Notes: a model not told the origin generated them from the letters alone. 64,000 nucleotides of DNA from Embleya sp049739465 (GCF_049739465.1 NZ_JBMHHY010000007.1:1-64000), one strand, 5' to 3'. Positions 52,630 to 61,893 are shown, counted from the stretch's first letter. Translations and numbers: made by a program.

Positions 52630-54059
52630 GTGACGCTCTCCCCGCTCTCCCCGCTCTCCTCGATCTCCCCACTCTCCCCACTCTCCCCGCTCTCCTCGGT
52701 CTCCTCGGTCTCCCCGGTGCCGGACGTGGGCGGTCCGGATCTCCCGTGCGGTGCGGCGGGCAGCAGCCGTCGCACCGACAGCAGGGTGTACACCAGGCCG
52801 ACCGTCCAGCCGGCGACGACCGCCCACATCACGCCGTCGATCCCCAGCGGACCGTGCAGCAGATAGGCGGCGGGTACCTGGGTCAACAGGAAGGCAAGGA
52901 CGGTGCATACCAGTGGCACGGTGGTGCGGCGGGCGCCGTTGAGGTAGCCGTGGACCACGACCATGACCGTGTACAGGACGAAGAACGGGTAGGTGATCAG
53001 GATGTAATGAGCCGTCAGCTCCCGGGTCCGGGCGTCGTCGGTGAACAGGTTCGCGATCGGGTCGCGGGCGAGCAGGACGACCGCGCAGACCAGTGCGGTG
53101 AGGCCGACGGTGAGCAGGACGGTCCGGCGCAGCCCCTCGCGGTTGCGCGCCTCGTTGTTCGCGCCGAGATTTTGCGCGACGAAGGCACACAGGCCACCGG
53201 ACAGGTCCAGGAAGATCAGCGAGGTGAACAGTTCCAGCCGGCCGACCACGGTGAACGCGGCGAGGCAGACGGAGCCGAAGCCCGCGATGATCCGGACCAG
53301 GACCAGGATGCCCAGGGCCAGTCCGATGTGTTGGATCGCCAGGGGGGCGCCGAGCCGCATGGCGTCGGTCAGTTCGGCGCGTACGGCGGGCGGGGCCTCG
53401 CGTGGGCTCGGTGGGTAGGCACGGCGGGTGTACCCCACGCCCACCACGAAGGCGACGGTCGCGGCGGCGGCCGTGGCCAGTGCCGCGCCCGCGATGCCCA
53501 CGTGGAAGACGGCGACGAACAGCCAGACCAGGCCGACGTTGAGCACGCTGCCCAGGCCCTGGATCCACATCGCGGCCCTGGACGCCCCGAAGCCGCGCAG
53601 GAAGGCGCTGATCGCCCCACCGCCGAAGATCGCGGGGAAGCCGAGTACCAGGGCGTCGAGGAACTGTCGGCTCTCGTGCGCGACTTGGCCGTGGATGCCG
53701 ATGACCCCCAGGGCGTATCGGGCAAGCAGGAGGGTGCAGACCATGCTGCCGACGGTCCACACGAGGGTGAACAGGGTCAGTGCGCGGGCGACGGCGCGGA
53801 CGTCGGAGCTGTTCCGGGCCCCCTTGAGGTGGGCCAACCTGATGGTGAAGGCGGTGCCGATGCCGATGAACATGGCGTTCATCAGGTAGAACAGCGGCTG
53901 GCTCGCGCCGACCGCGGCGAGTCCGTCGATGCCGATGTAGCGCCCGACGATGACGCTGTCGACCAGCAGATAGCCCTGTTGCAGCACATTGGCCACGCTC
54001 AGCGGCAGGGCGAATCCGACGATTCGGGAGAGCACGGGGCCCTGCGTCATGTCCGTCAT
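52617..54059 (-). CDS. MATE-family efflux transporter
   Basis: 480 residues, 12 membrane helices in two MATE repeats (residues 10-220 and 235-445; VGRYIGIDGLAAVGASQP in the first). It exports compounds by H+ or Na+ exchange and is the probable exporter of the product of this operon. The C-terminal 35 residues are an acidic Gly-Glu-Ser repeat (ESGESGE) encoded by a 9-bp minisatellite. It starts 72 bp after the KS-KR-ACP stop. Confidence 0.92.
   Translation of the reverse strand: MTDMTQGPVLSRIVGFALPLSVANVLQQGYLLVDSVIVGRYIGIDGLAAVGASQPLFYLMNAMFIGIGTAFTIRLAHLKGARNSSDVRAVARALTLFTLVWTVGSMVCTLLLARYALGVIGIHGQVAHESRQFLDALVLGFPAIFGGGAISAFLRGFGASRAAMWIQGLGSVLNVGLVWLFVAVFHVGIAGAALATAAAATVAFVVGVGYTRRAYPPSPREAPPAVRAELTDAMRLGAPLAIQHIGLALGILVLVRIIAGFGSVCLAAFTVVGRLELFTSLIFLDLSGGLCAFVAQNLGANNEARNREGLRRTVLLTVGLTALVCAVVLLARDPIANLFTDDARTRELTAHYILITYPFFVLYTVMVVVHGYLNGARRTTVPLVCTVLAFLLTQVPAAYLLHGPLGIDGVMWAVVAGWTVGLVYTLLSVRRLLPAAPHGRSGPPTSGTGETEETEESGESGESGEIEESGESGESVTWVK
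52629..52715 (-). repeat. 9-bp minisatellite encoding the acidic tail of the MATE transporter
   Basis: About nine units of CTCTCCCCG/CTCTCCTCG (plus strand), in frame with the transporter. The array ends at the start codon of the next gene, so repeat-number changes alter only the tail. Confidence 0.9.
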
Positions 54060-54131
54060 CTGGATTCCCTCGGTGACGCGGGCCCGGGCGCGGACCCGGC
54101 CCGGGGCCGGGATCCGGCCCCGGGTACTCGC

Positions 54132-57100
54132 TCAGGCACGGGCGCTCGGGATTTCCGAGTCCGGTGGCTCGGCGTCCGGCCCGCCCGGCTCCGGCTCGTC
54201 GGCGTCGAGGAGCCCGTCGCCGCGCAACGACTCGACGTGGTAGGCGATTTCGGCGATGGTGCGGTCGGCCAGCAGGTCGGCGACGTCGAACGGCACGTCG
54301 AAGCAGGCCGAGATGTTGCCCGCGACCGACGTGGCCATGATGGAGTCGCCGCCGAGGTCGAGGAAGTCGGCGTCGACGTCGAGCGCGGGATAGCCGAACG
54401 CCAGCGCCAGGCACTGCGCCACCGTGTGCTCGACGGGCGTGAAGTCGCCGCCCGGCCCTCCGGTGAGTTCCACCTCGACGGCGGCCACGCTCTGCCTGAT
54501 CCGGCCCGCGGCCTCGCGCAGCCTGCCTTCGGCGGCGGCGATCGCGACCCGGACCTTGGACTCGATGTCGGGTGACAGGGCGACATCGTAGGAGTCGAGC
54601 AGATGGATCAACTCGCCGCGGTAGTTGGTCTCGCCCGCGAAGATCCTGGAGCGGCGCGAGCGCAGCCCCGCGTCCAGGATCGACAGCGCGCCGTCGGTGG
54701 TCAGGCCGCGGAACATCGTGTCGGCGTTGGTGCCGTAGTCCACCGCCATGCCGATCTCCTTCCACGCGACCCAGTCGAGGGCCAGGACGTGGCAGTGCTC
54801 GTCGGCGTTGGCCCGGGCCAGGGCGTCGAGGTAGTGGTTCGCGGCCGCGTAGTCGCCCTGGCCGGGGGCGGGGAAGACGGACGCGACGGACGAGAAGTAC
54901 ACGATGAAGTCGGGGCGGTTGTCGCGCGTCGCCCGATCCAGGACGTACGCGCCGTGCAGCTTCGGCCGTACGACGGCCTCGAAGTCCGCCGGCTCGCGGA
55001 ACATGATCGTACTGTCCCCGGGCAGCCCGGCGGCGTGCACGATGCCGTCGATGCGCCCGTATCGGTCCAGCAGTTCGGCGACCACGGCGGTGAGGGCTTC
55101 CGGGTCTCCGGCGTCGGCGCGTCGCACGTCCACCGCGACGCCCAGGGCCGACAGGTCCCGAACCGCGGCGACCCGGGCGGCCGGACCGTCGTCCGGCTGC
55201 GTGGCGGCAAGGACACCGGGGCGTTCCGCGCGCGCCGCCGTCCCGGAACGGCTGAGCAGGACGAGGGTGATGCCGGGTCGCATCCGCGCGAACGAGCGGG
55301 CGACGGCGAGGCCGAGGGCGCCGGTGCCGCCGGTGATCAGATAGACCCCGCCGGGCCTGAGGTACTCGGCGGGTCCGTCCTCCTTGATGTCCGCCAGCTC
55401 GACGAAGACCTCGCGCAGCCGCTCCCGGCCGCGCAGCGCGAACACGCCGGTGTCGGGGGAGACCAGTTGCGCGCCCAGTGCCTTCGCGGGCACCGCGTCG
55501 TCGATGTCGACGACCATGGTCTTGAGGTAGGGGTACTCACGGGTGACCACCTTGGCGAGGCCGACGAGCGAGGAGTTCTCGGTGGCGCAGTGCGCGCCCT
55601 GCTCGATCGGCAGGGCCTCGCGGGTGAGGACCACCAGCGTCGTCTTGGTCCCGTGCGTCATCAGCGACTTGGCCAGCAGGAACAGACTGTGCAGGTTTTT
55701 GCGCACCCGCCGGTCGACCTCGGCCACATCCTCGGCTGGGCCACGTTCGAAGGACAGCGCGTGCACGATGTGGGTGTAGTCGTGGTCCAGGACGAGGTCG
55801 GCGATCCGGTCGAACGAGGCGGTGTCGACGGTGAATCGGTCGTCGTCGAGAGCACCGGGCGGGCCGGGGTCGGCGAGCCGCAACACCCGCAGGTCGGGCG
55901 GGCCGGCGGCGGCGAGCGCGGATTCCGCGGCGCCGTCGGGGCCGACGAGGGCGAGCATCCTGACCGGCGCCTCCGGTGCGGTGGGCGCGGGTGCGGGCTG
56001 GAACTCCACGTCGTGGGTGAGCGGGTTGCGTTCGGGGGGCGCGACGTCGCGTCGGGCCCGCCAGGTCTGGTCGGGGAAGTCGATCCAGCGGGTCTCGTCG
56101 TCGTACACGTAGCCCGGCAGGTCCACGATCCGCGGCGTGCGTACCCGGTACGCGGTCCGGTGCGGGAGCACTCCGCCGGCCACCCACGCGGTCGCCTGCG
56201 CGGCGAGCTCGGCCGCGGCGGGCGATCGCGCCGGCTCGCCCTGCCCGTCGACGGGGCGCGGGTACACGCCGCCGGCCGCCGCGTCGCCGGCCAGGCTGTC
56301 CGCGAGGGCGATCCGCAGGTCGGCGATACCGTCGGCGATCACCGCGAGCCGGTGCCGGTGCGCGGACCGCGAGACCCGGGTGGTGTGGCACACGTCGGCG
56401 AACTCGACGCCGTCGAGGCCGCCTTGCTCGATGTGGGCGAGGTGGGCGGCCACGAGGCGGGTCAGCGACGCCGGGGTGGCCGCGCTGAGCGTGAACAGGT
56501 CCGGTCCGGTCCCGGTGTCCGGGGGTGGGGTCGGGGCGGCGTACTCCTCCAGGACCACGTGGGCGTTGGTGCCGCCGAGACCGAACGCGCTGACGCCGGC
56601 GCGCCGGGGGCCGTCCGGGGCGGCCCAGGGCCGGGCGTCGGTGGGCACGTACAGCGGCCCCGAGGCGAAGTCGATCCTCGGGTTGGCGACCTTGAAGTTG
56701 GCCAGTGGCGGAATGGTGCGGTACTTGAGGGTGAGCGCGGCCTTGATCAGCCCGACCACGCCGGAACTCTCGAAGAGGTGCCCGATGTTGGCCTTGACCG
56801 TGCCCACCGCGCAAAAGCCGCGGTCCGCGGTGTGTCGGGCGAACGCGCGGCGCAGTCCCTCGTATTCGATCGGGTCGCCCACGCTGGTGGCCGTGCCGTG
56901 TGCCTCGACGTAGCCGATGGTGCGTGGATCGACGCCCGCGTCGCGCCACGCGGCGCTCAGCAGTTCCGCCTGGGAGTCGGAATCCGGGTTGGTGATGCCC
57001 TCGGTCCGGCCGTCGTGGTTGACCGCGCTGCCCTTGAGGACGGCGTGGATGCGGTCGCCGTCCGCGATGGCGTCGGCGAGGCGTTTGAGCACGACCGACC

Positions 57101-57890
57101 CGGCGCCCTCGCCGAATCCGGTGCCGTCGGCGGACTCGTCGAAGGTGCGGGTGACCCCGTCCCCGGACTCGATGCCGATCCTGGTGTGCGGGTGTTTGAC
57201 CGGCGCGAAGACGATCCGGGCGCCGCCGACCACGGCGAGGTCGCAGTCCCGCGCGAGCAGGGCGTTCTTGGCCTGGTGCACGGCGACCAGCGAGGCCGAG
57301 CACGCGGTGTCCACGACGACGCTGGGCCCGCGCAGGTCCAGCACGTGCGAGAGTCGGTTGGCCATCATGGTCGGGATGTTGCCGGTGAGCGCGAGCTGGG
57401 CGAGTTCGGGGTCGATCCGGCAGACGTAGTCGAGGTAGGTGGAGCCCGGGTTGGTGGCGAAGCCGACGAACACCCCGGTCCGGCTGCCGCGCACCCGTTC
57501 GCCGGAGTACCCGGCGTCCTCCAACGCGAGGTACATGATGCGCAGCGCGAGCCGCTGATGCGGGTCGGTGGTGGCGGCCTGCTTGGGGGTCATGCCGAAG
57601 ACGGCGTGGTCGAACGCGTCGACCCGGTCGAGGTAGCAGCCGGCGTGGTAGTCGATGTCCGGGTCCAGGACCGGTTCGACGGTGGTCGCCCGCAGGTAGT
57701 GGATGTACTCCTCCAGCTTGCGCCCTCGATCGGCGGGGAAGGGCCGGGTCAGGCTGGTGCCGGACTCGATGATCCGCCAGTAGGCGGCGATGTCCCGCGC
57801 GCCGGGAATGTCGATGCCGATGCCGATGATGGCGATGTCCGCGGCGCTGCGCGCCGCGCCGTCGGTCGGGTCCGCGATATCGGGGTTCAA
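54132..57890 (-). CDS. AT-less polyketide synthase KS-KR-ACP (trans-AT type)
   Basis: 1252 residues. KS spans about 17-445 (C197 in TACSAS, EAHGTAT, NIGHLFESSGVVGL), with a post-KS linker but no GHSxG acyltransferase. Residues 555-840 carry no named motif, though part resembles the non-catalytic half of a KR. KR spans 848-1060 (TGGTGALG, Ser in SSVASVF, Tyr near 1013 in GQGDYAAANHY); the LDD motif is absent. ACP serine is S1183 in GGDSIMA. There is no DH, ER or TE. The start TTG 57890 overlaps the trans-AT stop by 4 bp, after GAAGGAA. It may act iteratively or make a single extension. Confidence 0.9.
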   Translation of the reverse strand: MNPDIADPTDGAARSAADIAIIGIGIDIPGARDIAAYWRIIESGTSLTRPFPADRGRKLEEYIHYLRATTVEPVLDPDIDYHAGCYLDRVDAFDHAVFGMTPKQAATTDPHQRLALRIMYLALEDAGYSGERVRGSRTGVFVGFATNPGSTYLDYVCRIDPELAQLALTGNIPTMMANRLSHVLDLRGPSVVVDTACSASLVAVHQAKNALLARDCDLAVVGGARIVFAPVKHPHTRIGIESGDGVTRTFDESADGTGFGEGAGSVVLKRLADAIADGDRIHAVLKGSAVNHDGRTEGITNPDSDSQAELLSAAWRDAGVDPRTIGYVEAHGTATSVGDPIEYEGLRRAFARHTADRGFCAVGTVKANIGHLFESSGVVGLIKAALTLKYRTIPPLANFKVANPRIDFASGPLYVPTDARPWAAPDGPRRAGVSAFGLGGTNAHVVLEEYAAPTPPPDTGTGPDLFTLSAATPASLTRLVAAHLAHIEQGGLDGVEFADVCHTTRVSRSAHRHRLAVIADGIADLRIALADSLAGDAAAGGVYPRPVDGQGEPARSPAAAELAAQATAWVAGGVLPHRTAYRVRTPRIVDLPGYVYDDETRWIDFPDQTWRARRDVAPPERNPLTHDVEFQPAPAPTAPEAPVRMLALVGPDGAAESALAAAGPPDLRVLRLADPGPPGALDDDRFTVDTASFDRIADLVLDHDYTHIVHALSFERGPAEDVAEVDRRVRKNLHSLFLLAKSLMTHGTKTTLVVLTREALPIEQGAHCATENSSLVGLAKVVTREYPYLKTMVVDIDDAVPAKALGAQLVSPDTGVFALRGRERLREVFVELADIKEDGPAEYLRPGGVYLITGGTGALGLAVARSFARMRPGITLVLLSRSGTAARAERPGVLAATQPDDGPAARVAAVRDLSALGVAVDVRRADAGDPEALTAVVAELLDRYGRIDGIVHAAGLPGDSTIMFREPADFEAVVRPKLHGAYVLDRATRDNRPDFIVYFSSVASVFPAPGQGDYAAANHYLDALARANADEHCHVLALDWVAWKEIGMAVDYGTNADTMFRGLTTDGALSILDAGLRSRRSRIFAGETNYRGELIHLLDSYDVALSPDIESKVRVAIAAAEGRLREAAGRIRQSVAAVEVELTGGPGGDFTPVEHTVAQCLALAFGYPALDVDADFLDLGGDSIMATSVAGNISACFDVPFDVADLLADRTIAEIAYHVESLRGDGLLDADEPEPGGPDAEPPDSEIPSARA

Positions 57891-58723
57891 TGGATTCCTT
57901 CGGTGAGGGACACCATGGTCCGGCCGTTGACCTCGTCGAAGTGGGTGACCCCCGCCGCGCGCAGGGCGCGTACCGTGCGGATCCACTCCACGGGCGCCGA
58001 GACCTGCCCGGCGAGCAGTTCGACCGCGTGCTCGGGGTCGAAGAGTTCTCCGGTGACGCTCGACATCACCGGGAGGTGTCCCGGCGTGAAGGCGCAGCCG
58101 CGCAGGATCTCCGCGAGTTCGGTCCCGATCGATTCCATCAGGGGGGTGTGGAACGGCCCGCTGACGTTGAGCCGCACCACGCGCGCGCCCGGCAGGGTGG
58201 CCATGGCCCGTGCCGCGACCTGGAGTTCGGCGCTGTCGCCGGCGATGGTGGTCTGCACGTCGGCGTTGCGGTTGGCGATGTACACCTTGGACAGTCCGGT
58301 CTCGTGCAGGGCCCGCTGGACCAGGGCGCCGGGGGCGCCGATGATCGCGACCATGCCGCCGCCGCCGGCGCGCGCCATCAGTTCGGCGCGCCGCTTGACG
58401 AGCAACAACGCCTCGTGCAGGTCGAGGTAGCCGCCGAGGACGAGCGCGTCGTACTCGCCGAGGCTGTGCCCGGCGAGGTAGGCGTACGCGTCGGGCTCCT
58501 CCCGCAACTGCCGCATGCCGAGCAGGGCGTTGACGAAGAAGATGGCCGGCTGGGCGTGCCGGGTGGTCCGCAACTGCCGTTGCTCGTCGCGCAGGCAGAG
58601 GTCCTCGATGGAGTAGCCGAGGATCTCGCCGGCCGTGTCGGTGATCTCCCGGTATTCGTCGAACAGTCCCGCGCCCATGCCTCGGCGCTGGACGCCTTGC
58701 CCGGGGAACAGCAGGCATCGCAT
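57887..58723 (-). CDS. Trans-acting malonyl-CoA:ACP acyltransferase (FabD-like)
   Basis: 278 residues, the length of a discrete FabD. It has LLFPGQGVQRRGMG at the N-terminus, S87 in GHSLGEY as nucleophile, and H192 in GPFHTPLM. Trans-AT polyketide systems supply malonyl units through such a protein. It sits 3 bp after the starter-AT-like gene and is coupled to the AT-less synthase. Confidence 0.92.
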   Translation of the reverse strand: MRCLLFPGQGVQRRGMGAGLFDEYREITDTAGEILGYSIEDLCLRDEQRQLRTTRHAQPAIFFVNALLGMRQLREEPDAYAYLAGHSLGEYDALVLGGYLDLHEALLLVKRRAELMARAGGGGMVAIIGAPGALVQRALHETGLSKVYIANRNADVQTTIAGDSAELQVAARAMATLPGARVVRLNVSGPFHTPLMESIGTELAEILRGCAFTPGHLPVMSSVTGELFDPEHAVELLAGQVSAPVEWIRTVRALRAAGVTHFDEVNGRTMVSLTEGIH

Positions 58724-58726
58724 CGG

Positions 58727-59848
58727 TCACCCTCCCTGTGTCCGGGCCGGCCGGCCGGATTGGAATCGCGGTCGGGGGCCGCCGGCGGGCAGGCACTCGC
58801 GGGTGAACACGCGGGCGGCCGGTCCGGGGCCGAAGTCGACGACGCGGTCGGGTCTACACGCGTCCATGACGTGTGCGACGGTGGCCGGCCAGTCGACGGG
58901 TCGCACCATCATGAGGTTCAGGAACTCGCCGTTCAGGTCGGTCGATTCCTGGAGGTTGCGTGGTGTGTCGGTGGCGTGGACGGGGATGCGCAGCCGCTCG
59001 CCGGTGGGGGTCGTGCCGACGAATTTGAGGTCGTCGGCGTCCCGGTGCAGGACGGGGGCCAGTCGGGTGTTGTGGAAGGGCAGCGTGCTGCGCAGGAAGG
59101 TCCAGCCGGCGGCTGCCTCGGTGAGGAACCGCTCGTGCGCGAGGTGGAAGTCGAGCAGGTCCTCGGTCCGGCCGCTGAGGATCCGGGTGCGTGGCGAGGC
59201 GACGAGGGCGACCTCGACGCCGCGTCCGTGCACGCGGCGGTCGCCGCTCGCGTTGTGCCCGGCGACCGCGTCGGTCAGCGCGTCGCGGTCGACGCCGGTC
59301 ACCGCTGCCATGGGGGTGGGGGGTCGGGTGCTCGGGTGCCGGTGCGTGTATCTGCGCTGCGCTTCGGGATCGATGGTGTCCGCCGCGGTGAGCTGATGGC
59401 CTCTGACCAGGGCCAGGACGACGAGCCGGAGGGATCGGTCGCACAACTCCAGGAAGGCGTCGGGTCGGCGGATGCCCATGCCGGCGACGATCGCGGCCTG
59501 GAGACCGAGGCTGAGGCCGAGCGCGGCCACGGCGTGCTCTCGCCCGGAGGGTCGCGCCGGTTGCAGGTGGCACAGTTGCAGGGCGTGCGTACACACGCCC
59601 GCGGTGATGGAGTCGACCGGCGACACCGTGGGTGGGTCCGGTGCCCGCAGCCAGGTGCGCAGCGGCAGTCCGGTGGGCAGGAACTCCCGCTGCACGTCGG
59701 CTCCGACGTGTTCGAGGGTGGATTCCACCGCGTCGCATACGACGGCGAAAAAGGCGCGGTTTTCCGGCCGCGCGTACTGTTCCCGCAGCAGTGTGATCAG
59801 ATCGCCGCACGAGCTGCCCAAACCGTCGAAGAGAAGTAGTGTGCGCAC
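58727..59848 (-). CDS. Second AT-fold protein resembling a starter-unit acyltransferase (SAT-like)
   Basis: 373 residues. It opens with LLLFDGLGSSCGDLI, like the start of an AT domain. The nucleophile elbow is S113 in ALGLSLGLQ, where the usual GHSxG histidine is Leu. H259 in STLPFHN is in the place of the AT His. The layout (SPxxxILSG... then a short pre-His segment) recalls fungal SAT domains that load an acyl starter. A separate protein of this kind next to a FabD-like AT would give the system one enzyme for starters and one for extenders. Activity is inferred. Confidence 0.65.
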   Translation of the reverse strand: MRTLLLFDGLGSSCGDLITLLREQYARPENRAFFAVVCDAVESTLEHVGADVQREFLPTGLPLRTWLRAPDPPTVSPVDSITAGVCTHALQLCHLQPARPSGREHAVAALGLSLGLQAAIVAGMGIRRPDAFLELCDRSLRLVVLALVRGHQLTAADTIDPEAQRRYTHRHPSTRPPTPMAAVTGVDRDALTDAVAGHNASGDRRVHGRGVEVALVASPRTRILSGRTEDLLDFHLAHERFLTEAAAGWTFLRSTLPFHNTRLAPVLHRDADDLKFVGTTPTGERLRIPVHATDTPRNLQESTDLNGEFLNLMMVRPVDWPATVAHVMDACRPDRVVDFGPGPAARVFTRECLPAGGPRPRFQSGRPARTQGG

Positions 59849-60057
59849 GGATCACCTGGGTCGTCAGGAATTCATGGCGTGTTCCGGGATATTCGCTCGT
59901 TCGAATCCGAGTGGCGGGCGGGTGCGAAATCCGCGGGCCGATTCCGGCGCGGACCGAACGGCTGCCGATCAGGGCGAGCCGGGCGACCTGCGGCGCGGCC
60001 CGTCCGGGTCGGTCGTACGGTGTGACTCGTGCGACGTTCGTCGTTCACTGGGACCAG

Positions 60058-60099
60058 TGTCACGGTTGTGACGACCGAGCACCATCGTCACTTATGACA
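60058..60099. promoter_or_regulatory. Nested inverted repeats upstream of the trans-AT operon
   Basis: Outer TGTCA ... TGACA and inner GTGACGA-N10-TCGTCAC, overlapping the last codons of the LuxR gene. A further CGACG-TT-CGTCG hairpin is at 60032-60043. It could be an operator for the 59848 promoter or an attenuator between the LuxR gene and the PKS genes. Confidence 0.5.
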
Positions 60100-60426
60100 G
60101 TCATGGTGTGGCCCTCCGCACAGGAGCCCTGGTCGCGCGGTCCGGCAGGCCGTCGTGCCGACGATCGCGGCCTCGACCCGGCTGCCGATCGCGAGCTTCT
60201 CGAAGATGGCGCTGACGTGGGCGCGCACGGTGCGATGGCTGATCGAAAGCCTCGTGGCGATTTCCGCGTCGCTGTAGGCAGAGGCGATGAGGAGCAGGAC
60301 CTCCCGCTCCCTCGCCGATAATCGGTCCAGCAATGCCAGCGTGGGGGCGAGATCCCGCCCACGAAGCGTCCCGGCGGTGCTCACACAGCGAATTCCGCTG
60401 TCCAGTTCACCATGTACCAGGCTCAT
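60088..60426 (-). CDS. Small LuxR-type regulator of the trans-AT operon
   Basis: 112 residues, almost only a LuxR helix-turn-helix (about residues 33-95: LSAREREVLLLIASAYSDAE, ...SHRTVRAHVSAIFEKL). There is no receiver domain. The tail contains CGGPHHDCHK, a Cys/His cluster that might bind a metal. It is upstream of, and on the same strand as, the PKS genes, the expected place for a pathway-specific activator. Confidence 0.82.
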   Translation of the reverse strand: MSLVHGELDSGIRCVSTAGTLRGRDLAPTLALLDRLSAREREVLLLIASAYSDAEIATRLSISHRTVRAHVSAIFEKLAIGSRVEAAIVGTTACRTARPGLLCGGPHHDCHK

Positions 60427-60817
60427 GGATCACCTTCCGCTAGCCTGCGGCAACTTCGGCGATGAAATCATTCAAGAATCAAGGTAATCGTGTTCCCCGC
60501 ACGAGCGTGGCCCGGGCCGTGCAAGCACGTCAAGGCCGTCCCGATCCCTGGTCGGGCGTCGGGTGCGCGTCGCCGTGCCGGCGGCCGGCGAGTCGCGTCG
60601 GCGGGAGGCGGGATCCTCGGCGGGCGAACTGCCGTGTGGTGTCCGGCATGTGTGATGTTATCGGCAGATGTGATTACCCCGGGATCGGGACGACGGCTAC
60701 TTTGGTGCCGTCCGACCGGAGCTGTACGAGAACGTCCCGCTCGACGGTGGTTGGTTCGGACTCCGCGGCGGCGTCCGTCCTCCGGTTCCACGCCACTTCC
60801 GCCCCCCGAGGAGACGC
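60427..60817. other. Divergent intergenic region
   Basis: 391 bp between the LuxR and secreted-protein genes, with no gene seen. TGTGAT occurs twice 18 bp apart (60651 and 60669) as a direct repeat on one helical face, a possible regulator site for either promoter. Confidence 0.45.
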
Positions 60818-61816
60818 ATGTTACGCCGCGCCCGTCCCCGCTCTCGCCCTCGCCCGTTTCCCCTCGGCCTGGTGATCGCCCTGGTCACCACGCTCGTCGC
60901 GTTTCTCGCGCTGGGTCCCGCCGGACCCGCCGGCGCGACCGGATCAAAGCGGTCCGGCGCCGTCCCCTCGCCCACCGCGCCGCATCGAGGGGTCGTTGCG
61001 CAGCACCCGTCCGCCGCGCCGACTCCCGGGCGGGACAAGGCCGTTCGCGCCTTCGTCGAGCAGCGCGCCAAGCTGCGCTCGGCGCTCTCCGGCGACTCCG
61101 CGCGCACCCCGAAGGAGGTCGCGACGGCCGGCGCGGGCGCGAGCCTGGCGCCGACGCACAACTTCTGGGGCGTCTTCCCGCAGGCGGGCACCCATGACGG
61201 CATCACGGCCACGCACAGCGTGGATCCGTCGTACAAGGTCACCGACTCGGAGAACTTCACCTACGCCCCGACCACCAAGGCGAAGAACTCGTGCATGGAG
61301 GTGGTCACCGCCTACTGGAGCCAGGGCGCGGAGATTTGGGCGTGGGACTGGTGCGGCACCAGCGGCCCCGCCAAGACCCTGAAGGTGGACGCCGACTTCC
61401 TGGCCAAGTACACCACCACCACCGACGGAATCACGTCCTACAGCGTGCAGTTGACCCAGGACGCGACCTCGGGCAACGCGTGGTCGTCCTACCTGTACAA
61501 CTACCGCACGCAGGCGTGGGAGTTGTTGTTCCAGTCGGCGGGCACCGACCAGAGCGCGCTCGACTACGGCTGGGACATCTTCGAGATCTACGCCACGGTC
61601 GACGCCGGCACCGGCGCGGGCTACTTCTGTTCCGAGGCGCGCAACACCACCTTCGACAGCCGCGACATCAAGCTCCGCCGGGGCGGCGCGTGGCAGCTCG
61701 CGAGCCCCGCCGACTCGCCCTGGACCAGCACCGACCCGCGCGGCGACGACTACCTGTGCCCGTCGCTGACCTTCACCCAGGCCGCGCAGAACCACCACTG
61801 GACGGTGCATCCCTGA
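60818..61816 (+). CDS. Secreted protein of unknown function
   Basis: 332 residues. A basic signal peptide (about 1-41, LGLVIALVTTLVAFLALGPA) is followed by a Pro/Ala-rich linker and, from about residue 110, a beta-rich domain rich in Trp and Tyr (NFWGVFPQAG, YWSQGAEIWAWDWCG, WELLFQSAGTDQS, GYDIF-like). Four Cys (KNSCME, DWCGT, YFCSEA, YLCPS) suggest two disulfides. The look is of a carbohydrate-binding or concanavalin-like domain, but I recognise no named family. Confidence 0.75.
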   Translation: MLRRARPRSRPRPFPLGLVIALVTTLVAFLALGPAGPAGATGSKRSGAVPSPTAPHRGVVAQHPSAAPTPGRDKAVRAFVEQRAKLRSALSGDSARTPKEVATAGAGASLAPTHNFWGVFPQAGTHDGITATHSVDPSYKVTDSENFTYAPTTKAKNSCMEVVTAYWSQGAEIWAWDWCGTSGPAKTLKVDADFLAKYTTTTDGITSYSVQLTQDATSGNAWSSYLYNYRTQAWELLFQSAGTDQSALDYGWDIFEIYATVDAGTGAGYFCSEARNTTFDSRDIKLRRGGAWQLASPADSPWTSTDPRGDDYLCPSLTFTQAAQNHHWTVHP

Positions 61817-61893
61817 TCGTCCCGCCGGCCGCGCGCCGGACGGTGGACTCGATCCCCCGTCCGGCGCTGCACCACGATCCCCGCGCGGCCGGT

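Noticed and set aside
54132..57890. Hidden AT domain in the KS-KR-ACP synthase
   Set aside because: No GHSxG or HAFH/YASH motif between KS and KR. The region looks like linker and KR structural half, and a FabD-like AT is encoded directly upstream.
54603..58430. Plus-strand open frame of 1275 codons
   Set aside because: Antisense of the AT-less PKS and trans-AT genes; no recognisable domain.
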